Below are positions 38,139 to 47,141 of a stretch of DNA of 64,000 nt, in pieces (position 1 is the stretch's first letter; each line of letters begins with the position of its first letter). A program made the position numbers and the translations under genes. The stretch spans positions 248,001-312,000 of the forward strand of contig DASYCE010000007.1 of NCBI GenBank assembly GCA_036500345.1. Reading direction: 5' to 3'. The DNA comes from Gemmatimonadales bacterium (GTDB lineage Bacteria; Gemmatimonadota; Gemmatimonadetes; Gemmatimonadales; GWC2-71-9). The notes under the pieces were generated by a model. That model was not told where the DNA came from. It saw only the letters and a list, made by a program, of their open reading frames with translations, and ran no database searches.

Positions 38139-39139
38139 CAGCGCCGCTCGTGAGCGTGGAGCATCTCGTCAAGCATTTTCGTGGCGGCGCGATGTTCAGC
38201 CGCCAGGCGACGGTCAAGGCGGTCGAGGATGTCTCATTCACGATTGCCGCCGGAGAGACACTGGGACTGGTCGGCGAATCCGGGAGCGGCAAGACCACCG
38301 TCGGCCGCACGGTGTTGCGTCTCGAGCTTCCCACCGATGGCGTGGTGCGCTTCGATGGCGTCGATCTCGCGACGCTTGCGCCGCGTGACCTGCGCGCGTT
38401 GCGGCGACGGATGCAGATCATTTTCCAGGACCCGTTCGCGTCGCTCAATCCGCGGCGAACCGTCGGCGCGTCGGTCGCCGAAGGGATCGAGATTCACAAG
38501 CTCGCGCCCAAGCGCGAGATCCCGGCGATGGTCGGTCGGCTCCTCGAGGAAGTCGGCCTCGATCCGTCGTACGCCTCGAAGTACCCGCACGAATTTTCCG
38601 GCGGCCAGCGCCAGCGGATCGGTATCGCCCGCGCCCTCGCCGTTTCCCCGGCGTTCATCGTGTGCGACGAACCGGTGTCGGCGCTGGACGTGTCGGTCCA
38701 GGCGCAGGTACTCAACCTGCTCCTCGACCTCCGCGACCAGCGCGGCCTGGCGTACCTCTTCATTGCGCACGACCTGGCGGTGGTGCGGCAGATCGCCCAT
38801 CGCATCGCGGTGATGTACCTCGGGACGATCGTCGAGATCGGCGCAGCGCGCACGGTGATCGACACGCCACGCCACCCGTACACGCAGGCGCTTGTCTCCG
38901 CCGTGCCGGAACCCGATCCCGGCCGGGGGCGCGACCGGATCATTCTCGCCGGCGATCCGCCGTCACCCGCAGCGCCACCACCCGGCTGTCCCTTCGTGAC
39001 CCGGTGCTTTCATCCTCACAAGGATGAGCGTTGCGTCACCGAACGCCCGGTCCTCCGGCCGGTGGAAGGCCGCGACGTCGCCTGCCACTATGCCGAGATC
39101 GTCGCACCCGCCCATGCGAGTGCCACCACGCACGGATAG
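38135..39139 (+). CDS. ABC transporter ATP-binding protein, DppF type
   Basis: 334 residues. Walker A GESGSGKTTVG, Q-loop MQIIFQDPFASLNPRR, signature FSGGQRQRIGIARALA, Walker B FIVCDEPVSALDVSVQAQVL and H-loop IAHDLAVVRQ are all intact. The C-terminal extension has GCPFVTRCFHPHKDERC, the paired cysteine motif of these subunits. It partners the DppD-type ATPase in a heterodimer. It is the last transporter gene; the M61 peptidase gene starts 61 bases later behind its own likely promoter. Confidence 0.92.
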   Translation: MTAPLVSVEHLVKHFRGGAMFSRQATVKAVEDVSFTIAAGETLGLVGESGSGKTTVGRTVLRLELPTDGVVRFDGVDLATLAPRDLRALRRRMQIIFQDPFASLNPRRTVGASVAEGIEIHKLAPKREIPAMVGRLLEEVGLDPSYASKYPHEFSGGQRQRIGIARALAVSPAFIVCDEPVSALDVSVQAQVLNLLLDLRDQRGLAYLFIAHDLAVVRQIAHRIAVMYLGTIVEIGAARTVIDTPRHPYTQALVSAVPEPDPGRGRDRIILAGDPPSPAAPPPGCPFVTRCFHPHKDERCVTERPVLRPVEGRDVACHYAEIVAPAHASATTHG

Positions 39140-39167
39140 CAGATGCGCGTTTTTCGCGCCGCTGCTT

Positions 39168-39175
39168 TATTTTGC
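39168..39175 (+). promoter_or_regulatory. Possible -10 element of the M61 peptidase gene
   Basis: TATTTTGC in an unusually AT-rich patch (CTTTATTTTG), 25 bases before the start codon. Its form TAnnTT matches the other -10 candidates in this window. No -35 is clear. Confidence 0.4.
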
Positions 39176-39200
39176 GCCGTCCCTCACATCACTGGCTTCC

Positions 39201-41120
39201 ATGCGCTCTCGCCTCGCCGTTGTCGCGTCCTTCGTTGCGGCCTTCGCCGTGCCGCACACTTCCCTGCTCGCTCAACTTCATCCGGTGACATGTTGCAACA
39301 AGGGACCGGTGATCGTCTACGACATCTCGTTCCCCAATGCGATGCACCATGAAGCGAACGTCAAGGCGACCTTCACGGCGCTCCCCGCGACGCCGGTGAA
39401 TTTCCGGATGGCGCGATCGTCGACCGGCCGGTACGCGCTGGCCGAGTTCTCCAAGAATGTTCATTCGGTGACGGCGGTGAACTCGAAGGGGAAGGCGTTG
39501 GCGGTAACCCATCCTGATCCGTACAGCTGGACCGTCTCGGGCCACGACGGCACCGTGACGCTCAGCTACGTCGTCTACGCCAATGTCGGCAGCGGGACGT
39601 ACCCCGGGTTCAATCCGGAGCAGGAGCATATCCAGCCGCAGGGGACCTTCGTCTACGTGAAGGGTCTCGAGGCGCGGCCGATCCGGGTGACCTTCCATCG
39701 TCTCGATCCGTCGTGGACCATCGCGACCCAGCTGGTGCCGACGAAGGATTCCGAGACGTTCACCGCACCGGGAATGCAGTACCTCTTCGATTCGCCCACG
39801 CACCTCGGCAACCTGCAGTGGCGCGAATGGACCGAGACCCACGACGGCGTGAAGCAGACGTGGCGCGTCTCGCTCGACGATCCGACCGGGCCGCAGGCGA
39901 TCGATGCCTACGCCGAAGGCGCCCGCAAGATCGTGCATGAGGCCGGTGCCGTGTATGGCGAATTCCCCAAGTTCGACTACGGCACCTACACCTTCGTTGC
40001 CTGCTATCGCTCCGACTGCCAGAGCGACGGGATGGAGCATCGCAATTCCACCAGCGTGACAGGCAACAGCATGAATGGCAACGGCGTCGCCGGGCTCAGC
40101 ACCCTGGCGCACGAGTACTTCCACTCGTGGAACGTCAAGCGGATCCGCCCCAAGGGAATCGAGCCGTTCGACTACGACCGCGCCAACATGACCGACGGTC
40201 TCTGGATCGCCGAAGGATTCACGCAATACTACGGTCCGCTCCTCGAAGAACGCGCCGGCGTCACGCAGCCGCCCAACACAATCCGCGGACTCGGCAACAC
40301 CATCAACGCGGTGGCGAATTCGCCGGGCCGGCTCTACTTCGGACCGATCGGGATGAGCAACCAGGCGCCGTTCCGCGATGGCGCCGCTGCCGCCGACGCG
40401 CCCAATCCCAACACGTTCATTTCGTATTACACCTACGGCGCCGGCATCGCGATCGCCCTCGACTTCTCGCTGCGCGCCAAGGGGAAGTCGCTCGACGACT
40501 TCATGCGCACCATGTGGCTCGACTTCGGCAAGCCCGAGATTCCCTACTCGATGCACGACGCCCGCCATGCGTTGATCACGACGTCGGGTGACTCCGCATG
40601 GGCGGTCGACTTCTGGACGCGCTACGTCGAAGGACACGATCTCCCCGACTATGCGACGCTGCTCGACCGCGCCGGGATCATCGTGCGGAAGAGTGCGGCA
40701 GGGCAGCCGTGGATCGGCGGGGGAGTCGGTGCCGGATTCGGTGGTCGCGGCGGACGTGGTGGCGGTCGTGCCGGCCGTGGCGGTGCCGCCGTCGCGCCGG
40801 GCGATACCACCGCGCGCGTGTCCAGCGCACCTGCGAACTCGCCGCTGTACGCCGCCGGCCTCGACGTCGGTGATGTGATCACCAGCGTCGACGGGAAGAC
40901 GATCGCATCGAGCGGTGAGTTCGATGCTGCGCTCACGGCGCACAAGCCTGGCGACCGGATGAGCGTGACCTACACCAACACCGCCGGTCAGAAGAGCACC
41001 ACGATCACCATCGGCGAAAATCCGGCGCTGCAGACGGTCACCTACGAGGATGCCGGGCGCACGCCGTCGGCGGAGCAGCTGGCGTTCCGCAACGCGTGGC
41101 TCGCCTCCAAGGCGAAATGA
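39201..41120 (+). CDS. M61-family (glycyl aminopeptidase-type) metallopeptidase with PDZ domain
   Basis: 639 residues, exported (signal peptide ending near HTSLLAQ, residue 25). The zinc site HEYFHSWNVKRIRP is at His304-His308, with the downstream glutamate in WIAEGFTQYYGPLL (about 337). The N-terminal beta domain and middle helical domain follow the M61 layout. Between the catalytic part and the C-terminal PDZ domain (about 545-620: SPLYAAGLDVGDVITSVDGK) lies a Gly/Arg-rich linker (506-531). M61 enzymes trim N-terminal glycine or process peptides in the periplasm, which suits the peptide importer upstream. I chose the ATG at 39201 by the signal peptide. Its stop overlaps the next ATG. Confidence 0.9.
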   Translation: MRSRLAVVASFVAAFAVPHTSLLAQLHPVTCCNKGPVIVYDISFPNAMHHEANVKATFTALPATPVNFRMARSSTGRYALAEFSKNVHSVTAVNSKGKALAVTHPDPYSWTVSGHDGTVTLSYVVYANVGSGTYPGFNPEQEHIQPQGTFVYVKGLEARPIRVTFHRLDPSWTIATQLVPTKDSETFTAPGMQYLFDSPTHLGNLQWREWTETHDGVKQTWRVSLDDPTGPQAIDAYAEGARKIVHEAGAVYGEFPKFDYGTYTFVACYRSDCQSDGMEHRNSTSVTGNSMNGNGVAGLSTLAHEYFHSWNVKRIRPKGIEPFDYDRANMTDGLWIAEGFTQYYGPLLEERAGVTQPPNTIRGLGNTINAVANSPGRLYFGPIGMSNQAPFRDGAAAADAPNPNTFISYYTYGAGIAIALDFSLRAKGKSLDDFMRTMWLDFGKPEIPYSMHDARHALITTSGDSAWAVDFWTRYVEGHDLPDYATLLDRAGIIVRKSAAGQPWIGGGVGAGFGGRGGRGGGRAGRGGAAVAPGDTTARVSSAPANSPLYAAGLDVGDVITSVDGKTIASSGEFDAALTAHKPGDRMSVTYTNTAGQKSTTITIGENPALQTVTYEDAGRTPSAEQLAFRNAWLASKAK

Positions 41121-41926
41121 GCGCGCGCGAGTACGACCTCCACCTGATTGACGCCTTCGCCGACGGTCCCTTCGCCGGCAATCCCGCGGCGGTCGTCCTC
41201 GTGGACGCGCCGCCGCCGGATCGGTGGATGCAGCAGCTGGCGATGGAGATGAATCAGGCGGAGACCGCCTTCCTCCTTCCCCAGGACGATGGGTACTCGC
41301 TGCGGTGGTTCACGCCGCGAAGCGAAGTCGATCTCTGCGGCCATGCGACCCTCGCCAGCGCGCACTACCTCTGGGGTCAGGGGATTCTTTCCCCCGATGA
41401 TACCGCCCGCTTTCAGACCCGAAGCGGCCTCCTCACTGCGACGCATTCGAAGGACGGCATCACCCTCGATTTCCCGGCAATCGCGTCGACGCCGGTGGCG
41501 ATGCCGCACGATGCAGCGCGAGTGTTGGGCGGTGAAGTCGTGGAAGCGATGCACGGAGGATTCACGGTGATTTGCCGTCTCGGATCCGCAGCGCAGGTGC
41601 GCGATTGCAGCCCCGACCTCGGCGCAATCACGAGCTGGAATCCGAAGGGTGGCGTCGTGGTCACCGCGCTGAGTGATCGGGAGGGGATCGACTTCATTTC
41701 CCGGTGCTTTTTCCCGGCGCTCGGCGTGCCGGAGGATCCGGTCACCGGGTCGGCGCACTGCGTCCTCGTGCCGTACTGGCATCGGCAACTGGGAAAGACG
41801 GCGTTGACCGCATACCAGGCGTCGTCCCGCGGGGGAACGCTTCGCTGCGAATTGCGCGGCGAGCGCGTGACATTGACCGGCCGGGCCGTCACGACTATGC
41901 GCGGAAAGGTTGCCGCGGCCCGCTAG
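41117..41926 (+). CDS. PhzF-family isomerase/epimerase-like protein
   Basis: 269 residues with the two-lobed PhzF fold. Landmarks: HLIDAFADGPFAGNPAAVVL at the N-terminus, the catalytic glutamate in MNQAETAFLLP (about 47), RWFTPRSEVDLCGHATLASA, and the C-terminal EDPVTGSAHCVLVPYW. Members isomerise or epimerise small acids, as PhzF does in phenazine synthesis, but most are of unknown substrate. No phenazine genes are nearby. The ATG overlaps the peptidase stop (ATGA), and the gene ends 4 bases inside the converging lipoprotein gene. Confidence 0.9.
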   Translation: MSAREYDLHLIDAFADGPFAGNPAAVVLVDAPPPDRWMQQLAMEMNQAETAFLLPQDDGYSLRWFTPRSEVDLCGHATLASAHYLWGQGILSPDDTARFQTRSGLLTATHSKDGITLDFPAIASTPVAMPHDAARVLGGEVVEAMHGGFTVICRLGSAAQVRDCSPDLGAITSWNPKGGVVVTALSDREGIDFISRCFFPALGVPEDPVTGSAHCVLVPYWHRQLGKTALTAYQASSRGGTLRCELRGERVTLTGRAVTTMRGKVAAAR

Positions 41927-42687
41927 TTCGTCGGCTTGGCTCCCTGCGGAAGGCCGAGAAGGAGTCGGCGGACCACGCCGAGCAGTTCATTGTCGCGATT
42001 GACCAACTCGATGCGCCGGACCGACCGCCCTTCGGCGGCAATCCAGAGCCGGGTGCGCACCGGCCCGATGTCGGCGCTCACTACCCACAATTCGCGGCCC
42101 GCCATGTCGGGACGCTCCTGCATGTCCATCTCGGTCTGGACCTCGAAACGCAGCCACTCCCATCCCCGCGGCGCGGTGTCGACCACCACCGGTATCAACC
42201 CGTGATATCCGCCTCCCAATGGCATCGATGCGATGACCAGCTCCATGCCGAGCGCGGAGTACGGTTCGACATCTTCGGTTTCGATCCGGCGCGTCGTCGA
42301 TCCGTTGATTGATCGGAAGATCCGCTCGACCACCCGCCGGTTGTAGTGGACGATATACGTCCCTTTGTTGGTCCATCGCCATGTCGCAATCGGCCGCAGC
42401 GTCGTCCGGTCGAGAAGCACCGAGTCGCCCGTCATCCGTTCACCGGTGGTGAAATGACGAACCTGCTGAAGCATGACGCGGCCACCGATGTGGACAATGT
42501 CGATCGCAATCGACCCTTCCGGCGCCGACGCGTCATCATCCTTGATCTTGGTAGTCAGCCAGCCGACACTCGGCTTGACGCGCCCGCCGACCGGTTCGGG
42601 CGGTGCGTCGTCGTACGGCAGGCTCATGCCGATGGTGCTGCACGCCGACAGCACGACGAGTGCAGGGACGACTGTACGCGCCCACAT
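41923..42687 (-). CDS. Lipoprotein of unknown function
   Basis: 254 residues from the ATG at 42687. The signal MWARTVVPALVVLSACST has a lipobox LSAC, so mature Cys16 is lipidated. The rest is predicted mainly beta, with segments such as GSIAIDIVHIGGRVMLQQVR, RPIATWRWTNKGTYIVHYN and RELWVVSADIGPVRTRLWIA. The layout resembles DUF3108-like or LolA/LolB-like beta sheets that handle lipids, but I cannot assign a family. I chose this start over an ATG 18 bases upstream because a TACCCT box lies 5 bases before it, as in other leaderless genes here. Confidence 0.7.
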   Translation of the reverse strand: MWARTVVPALVVLSACSTIGMSLPYDDAPPEPVGGRVKPSVGWLTTKIKDDDASAPEGSIAIDIVHIGGRVMLQQVRHFTTGERMTGDSVLLDRTTLRPIATWRWTNKGTYIVHYNRRVVERIFRSINGSTTRRIETEDVEPYSALGMELVIASMPLGGGYHGLIPVVVDTAPRGWEWLRFEVQTEMDMQERPDMAGRELWVVSADIGPVRTRLWIAAEGRSVRRIELVNRDNELLGVVRRLLLGLPQGAKPTN

Positions 42688-42692
42688 TCTCA

Positions 42693-42698
42693 AGGGTA
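42693..42698 (-). promoter_or_regulatory. Probable -10 element of the 41.9-42.7 kb lipoprotein gene (leaderless)
   Basis: TACCCT on the minus strand, 5 bases before the ATG at 42687. It fits the TAnnnT-N5-start pattern; no -35 box is seen. Confidence 0.4.
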
Positions 42699-42863
42699 CA
42701 ATCAAGGCAACTGGTCTCCCGGTCCTGGGCTATCAGGACGGTAGCGGCCACTGGTGGCACGGCACCTGTATCGTTGGGGCAGCGCCAAACAATAACCACG
42801 GCGCCCCGCTTCACCCACTGGCGGGAAGCTTAACCCGCACCGCGCGGAATCGTCCTAGAAAGC

Positions 42864-44570
42864 ATGAGAATCCGCATCGAGTTCCTGGTCGTCGGGCTTG
42901 CCGCCGGAATCGCTATTCCGACGGCCGCGCAGGCGCCGATGACAACCCGGGATTCCGCCCGGCACGTCCTGAACCGTCTGGCCTATGGTGCCACTACCGA
43001 TGAAGTCGATCAGGTTATTCACGAAGGTGTTCTCAAATGGGTCGACCGCCAGCTCGGATTTGCCGACGTCCACGATCCCGCGCTGACGACCGGGGAAGCC
43101 CGCTTTGATGTCCTGCACGAATCCAATGATGACATGCAGGCGCTCCTGCAAAAGACCCAGGCACGAAATGCGCAAGTACAGTCGATCGGCGATTCAGTCG
43201 AACGCCAGCAGGCGATGGACCAGTTGCGCGCCGAACAGCGGGGCGATCGTCGTTCGCTCGCCGTTCTCGATAATCAACTCGCTGCACTGGTGGTGGTTCG
43301 CGCTGTAGCATCCGATCACCAGCTCGACGAAATCCTTTGCGATTTCTGGACCAACCATTTCAACGTTTTCATCAACAAGGGCCAGGACCGCGCCTATTTC
43401 GCCGATTATCTCGAGCACACCATTCGCGCTCGCGCCCTCGGCCGGTTCGAGGATCTTCTTCTCGCCACCGCCCGCAGTCCCGCCATGCTCTTCTATCTCG
43501 ACCAATCCGAGAGCGTGGCCGACGCCAGCGCCACAAGGATGGCACCAGGCGGGCGGCGGATCGCGATCAACGGCCGCCCAGGATTCGGGCGAGGGCGACC
43601 ACTCTTCCCCGACCCTCGCCCGGGCGTCTATCCACCGCCATCGGGGACCGGCGCGGCAGCCACCGCGACCCGCCAGCAGGTTGCCCCGCGGGCGCCCCGC
43701 GGACTCAACGAGAATTACGCCCGCGAGCTGATGGAGTTGCACACCCTCGGCGTCGACGGCGGCTACACCCAGCAGGACGTGATCAATGTGGCGCGGATCC
43801 TCACCGGGTGGGGGATCGATCGCCGCGATGCATCGTTCACTTTCCGCGCAGCGGCGCATGACGAGGACGCCAAGACCGTGATGGGCCAGCCGTTCGACGC
43901 AGGCCACGGCGAGGACGAAGGGGTCCGCCTGCTCAAGATGCTGGCCACGAGCCCCGCGACGATGCATCACGTCAGCGCACAGCTCTGCGCCCGGTTCGTG
44001 AACGATGTGCCGCCCGATGGCTGCATCGACGACGCGGTCCAGGCATGGAAAAAGAGTGGTGGCGAAATCCGGGACGTCGTTCGCGCCATCATCCGCTCGC
44101 CGGATTTCTGGGCCTCCGCCAACGTGCAGAGCAAGGTCAAGACGCCGCTGGAGTTCGTCGCGAGCGCTGTGCGGGCGGTCGGTGGCGTTCCGGATTCCAC
44201 GCCGCGACTCGCACAACGAGTCGCGCAGCTTGGCGAGCCGCTCTTTCAGCATCAGACCCCCGACGGCTATGGCGAACGCCAGGAGGACTGGGTCAACAGC
44301 GGAGCGCTTCTCGCCCGGATGAACTTCGCGGTCCAGCTCGCCAGCGGCCGGGTCGCCGGCGTTGCGGTTGATCTCGACCGGGTTGTCTCCGCGACTGACG
44401 ATCACGCGGCGTTGGTGACCGCGGTGGATCACGCCATCCTCGGCGGCGCGATGACCGCACAGACCCGGCAGACGATTCTGAAGGAACTCGCCGACGTCCC
44501 TGATCCGCGCGCGGCTCGCGCACTCGCGGTCGGATTGGCCATCGGCGGCCCCGAATTCCAGCGCCAGTAG
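42864..44570 (+). CDS. DUF1800 family exported protein
   Basis: 568 residues with a signal peptide (AAGIAIPTAAQA). DUF1800 landmarks: HVLNRLAYGATTDEVDQVI, ILCDFWTNHFNVFINKG, LNENYARELMELHTLGVDGG and DVINVARILTGWG, with helical repeats after them. The function is unknown; DUF1800 and DUF1501 genes are commonly paired, as here, and are thought to act at the envelope. A Pro/Gly/Arg-rich insert of about 50 residues (about 222-278) interrupts the usual sequence just before LNENYARELMELH. The next gene starts 24 bases downstream. Confidence 0.88.
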   Translation: MRIRIEFLVVGLAAGIAIPTAAQAPMTTRDSARHVLNRLAYGATTDEVDQVIHEGVLKWVDRQLGFADVHDPALTTGEARFDVLHESNDDMQALLQKTQARNAQVQSIGDSVERQQAMDQLRAEQRGDRRSLAVLDNQLAALVVVRAVASDHQLDEILCDFWTNHFNVFINKGQDRAYFADYLEHTIRARALGRFEDLLLATARSPAMLFYLDQSESVADASATRMAPGGRRIAINGRPGFGRGRPLFPDPRPGVYPPPSGTGAAATATRQQVAPRAPRGLNENYARELMELHTLGVDGGYTQQDVINVARILTGWGIDRRDASFTFRAAAHDEDAKTVMGQPFDAGHGEDEGVRLLKMLATSPATMHHVSAQLCARFVNDVPPDGCIDDAVQAWKKSGGEIRDVVRAIIRSPDFWASANVQSKVKTPLEFVASAVRAVGGVPDSTPRLAQRVAQLGEPLFQHQTPDGYGERQEDWVNSGALLARMNFAVQLASGRVAGVAVDLDRVVSATDDHAALVTAVDHAILGGAMTAQTRQTILKELADVPDPRAARALAVGLAIGGPEFQRQ

Positions 44571-44594
44571 CGCAGCATCACAGGAGGAGTTCAC

Positions 44595-45842
44595 ATGCCC
44601 ATCTCTCGACGCGCATTCATGAAAGCCGGCGGCCTCGCACTGCTCTCCCTCGGCGCCGATCCCATTTTCCTCGATCGCGCTGCGTACGCGCTCGGACGTT
44701 CGGGCCGCCGGATCGCCGGCAGGAAGACGCTGGTATGCCTCTTTCAGCGCGGAGCCGTCGACGGCCTCTCGATGATCGTGCCGGCGGGAGACAGCTGGTA
44801 CTGGCAGGAACGGCAGCGGATCGCGCTGCCGAAGGAACAGCTGATCCCGCTCGATGGCATGTTCGCCTTGCACCCGCGTCTCGCGCCGCTCAAGCCGCTC
44901 TGGGATCAGCACAACATGGCGATCGTCCACGCGGTCGGGTCGCCGTCGACGACGCGCTCGCATTTTGACGCGCAGGATTACATGGAATCGGGGACACCCG
45001 ACGTCAAGGCGACCCCCGACGGCTGGGCCAACCGGTATTGTGCCCACGCGGAGGAACATGCCAACACGCCGTTCCGGGCAGTCGCGTTCGGACCGCAACT
45101 TCCCCGAACCCTCGCGGGGAGTGCACCGTCGCTTGCAATCGATGACCTCCGCACCTTCGGCCTTCGCGCAGCACAGGCCGGCGGCGAACAGAAATTGACG
45201 CGCGCATTCGAGGAGCTCTATCAGGGAGCGGCGACCGGACTGGTGGCATCGTCGTCGGCCGAAAGCTTCGAAGCAATTCAGATGCTGAAGAGCGCGAATC
45301 CCACGTCCCTTCCGCCATCCAACGGCGCCGTCTACAGTCGCACCAAGCTCGCCACTTCGCTCAGCCAGATCGCGCAGCTGATCAAGGCCGATCTCGGGCT
45401 GCAGATCGCGTTCGTGGATGTGGGTGGCTGGGATACTCACGTCAATCAGGGGTCCGACCAGGGACAGCTGGCGTCGCGACTCGACGAGCTGTCCGGTGCG
45501 CTGGGTGCATTCACCACCGATCTCGGCGCCCGGATGCGCGACGTCGTCCTGATCACCATGAGTGAGTTCGGGCGGACGGTCAAGGAAAACGGCACCAGCG
45601 GCACCGATCACGGCCATGGGACGGCGATGATGGTGCTGGGCGGTGAGGTGAAGGGCGGGCAGGTGTACGGGCGGTGGCCCGGGCTCGCGCCGGACCAGCG
45701 CTACGAGGGACGTGATCTCGCTGTCACGACCGACTTCCGGTCGGTCTTCAGCGAGGTGATCCAGGGGCACCTCGGGCCGATCGACGTTTCGCAGGTCTTC
45801 CCAGGGTTCGCGCAGCCGGCTAAGGTAGGTCTCTTCGGCTAA
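44595..45842 (+). CDS. DUF1501 family protein, Tat-exported
   Basis: 415 residues. The N-terminus MPISRRAFMKAGGLALLSLG is a twin-arginine signal (SRRAFMK), so it is exported folded. DUF1501 features are TLVCLFQRGAVDGLSMIVPA, HAVGSPSTTRSHFDAQDYME, FVDVGGWDTHVNQG and MSEFGRTVKENGTSGTDHGH, resembling the alkaline phosphatase / sulfatase fold with metal-binding His and Asp. Substrate unknown. A strong AGGAGG site (44582-44587) precedes the ATG. Paired with the DUF1800 gene and followed by two propeller lipoproteins and a TonB-dependent receptor. Confidence 0.9.
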   Translation: MPISRRAFMKAGGLALLSLGADPIFLDRAAYALGRSGRRIAGRKTLVCLFQRGAVDGLSMIVPAGDSWYWQERQRIALPKEQLIPLDGMFALHPRLAPLKPLWDQHNMAIVHAVGSPSTTRSHFDAQDYMESGTPDVKATPDGWANRYCAHAEEHANTPFRAVAFGPQLPRTLAGSAPSLAIDDLRTFGLRAAQAGGEQKLTRAFEELYQGAATGLVASSSAESFEAIQMLKSANPTSLPPSNGAVYSRTKLATSLSQIAQLIKADLGLQIAFVDVGGWDTHVNQGSDQGQLASRLDELSGALGAFTTDLGARMRDVVLITMSEFGRTVKENGTSGTDHGHGTAMMVLGGEVKGGQVYGRWPGLAPDQRYEGRDLAVTTDFRSVFSEVIQGHLGPIDVSQVFPGFAQPAKVGLFG

Positions 45843-45853
45843 CAGAACTGCCT

Positions 45854-46972
45854 ATGACAGCGCGCCCGTCTTGTTCGGCATGCCTGATCCTCGCGGTGCT
45901 CGTGGGTACCGCGTGCAGCCATTCCTCGAGCGAACTGCCGAACCCTCCCAGCGTCGGTCCGTCGGGTAGCGGCCCCGACGTCCGTCTCACGGTCAACGCC
46001 GAGCAGGACTACTGACCGGCATGGACCGCCGACGGCCAGGGAGTCCTCTACTCGTTCGTCAACCAGGCGCCAGACAATCGTCATCGGTGCATTGGACTTC
46101 TCCCTGCGGCGGGTGGTACGAGGATCTGGGAGCTCTGTGACAATCGTGGCACCGAGGTCGACTCGATCAACTCGTTCCCTGCATACGCGCTCGCGGCCGA
46201 CGGGCGCCTTCTGTACGTCGAAGCCGAAGCACCGTCGGGGCCACAGTCGCTGAACCCGGCCAGTTCCACGCTGTGGCTCGCCGATACCGCGGCTCCGTTC
46301 GCTCGTCGCGCACTGGCAACACTCCCTGTCGTGGTCGACGGTCAACGGGTTGACTGGCTCGTCGATCTCAACTGGACCAGCCCGACCGAATTCACGGCTC
46401 TGGCAGCGGAATACGGCGCCAATATCCACTGCAAGGGATGCACGACATTCGACTCGATCTTTACCGGCGTCGCGGTGCTGCACGGATCGATCGGTGCCAG
46501 CGGCGCATCGCTGACGCTCGTCCCGGGGACCGATGGCGCGAGCAACTATTCGAATGCGGACGGCGGGGCGTCCATCGTTTTTTCGCGACACGCTGATCCC
46601 CACCTCTACAAACTCCCGGCGGTCGGCGGCATCGCGAACGCGATTGCGGCGGTGGGCAGCGATTCGTTGCTCGGCGTCTCGTGCCAGGGCAGCACGTGCG
46701 TCGTCGCCGAGGATCCAGTGACGCTGATCCCTGTGACTGCCCTGGTCGCATTTGTCGGCACCACGGTGAACCCCGGCAAACTCTGGTCGGTATCGCTGGT
46801 CACAGGCGCTACCAACGTCGTGCGGTCCGATCCCTCGGCTGTCCTCGCCACACCATTGCTCTCGCCGTCAGGGCACGACGTTGTTGCCCAGCGCGGCGGA
46901 CTCCTGGGTCACCTGCGCACCGATTCATCACCGAGCGCGGACCTGCATCTCTTTCCCGGACTGATTCCATGA
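45854..46972 (+). pseudogene. Propeller lipoprotein interrupted by one in-frame TGA
   Basis: Reading from the ATG at 45854 gives a lipoprotein signal (AVLVGTACS) and 53 codons, then TGA at 46013-46015; the same frame stays open to the stop at 46972. Its neighbour at 47142 is a clear paralog. At the same place that gene reads INPEQDYWPTWTADG where this one reads VNAEQDY, stop, PAWTADG, so a TGG tryptophan codon has become TGA. After the stop the protein remains well conserved: CIGLLPAAGGTRIWELCDNR, HCKGCTTFDSIF, GVSCQGSTCVV, HDVVAQRGGLLGHLRTDSS. With one lesion and no frameshift it is either a very young pseudogene, a read-through gene, or a sequence error. TGA is a normal stop in surrounding genes. 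Confidence 0.85.
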
Positions 46973-47048
46973 TGCCGGTGTCGGCGACGGTCCGACAGAT
47001 TGCCGATTGTCATCGCCATCGATCATTTGCGACCGTTTCAATTCGGGT

Positions 47049-47056
47049 TACCTTGA
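47049..47056 (+). promoter_or_regulatory. Possible promoter of the second propeller lipoprotein gene
   Basis: TACCTTGA, with TTTG 19 bases upstream (47026-47029). This resembles the Bacteroidetes-type TTTG / TAnnTTTG promoter. It lies 85 bases before the GTG start. Only this candidate has the paired upstream box. Confidence 0.35.
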
Positions 47057-47141
47057 AAGTTCCGGACGACTACTGAGTCACGCTTCGAGTGCCGCGTGAG
47101 TGCTACGTGCGCACCATGGAGTCTTCCATGGCGAAGATCCT

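Noticed and set aside
43194-45770. 858-codon minus-strand open frame opposite DUF1800/DUF1501
   Set aside because: It is antisense to two genes with clear family motifs, Tat or signal peptides and ribosome sites. High GC in third positions opens long shadow frames. Its translation is full of Arg, Gly and His with no domain.
46013-46015. TGA read as tryptophan (alternative genetic code)
   Set aside because: TGA is the stop of many intact neighbours, including tightly overlapping ATGA and GTGA junctions, so global recoding would fuse real genes.
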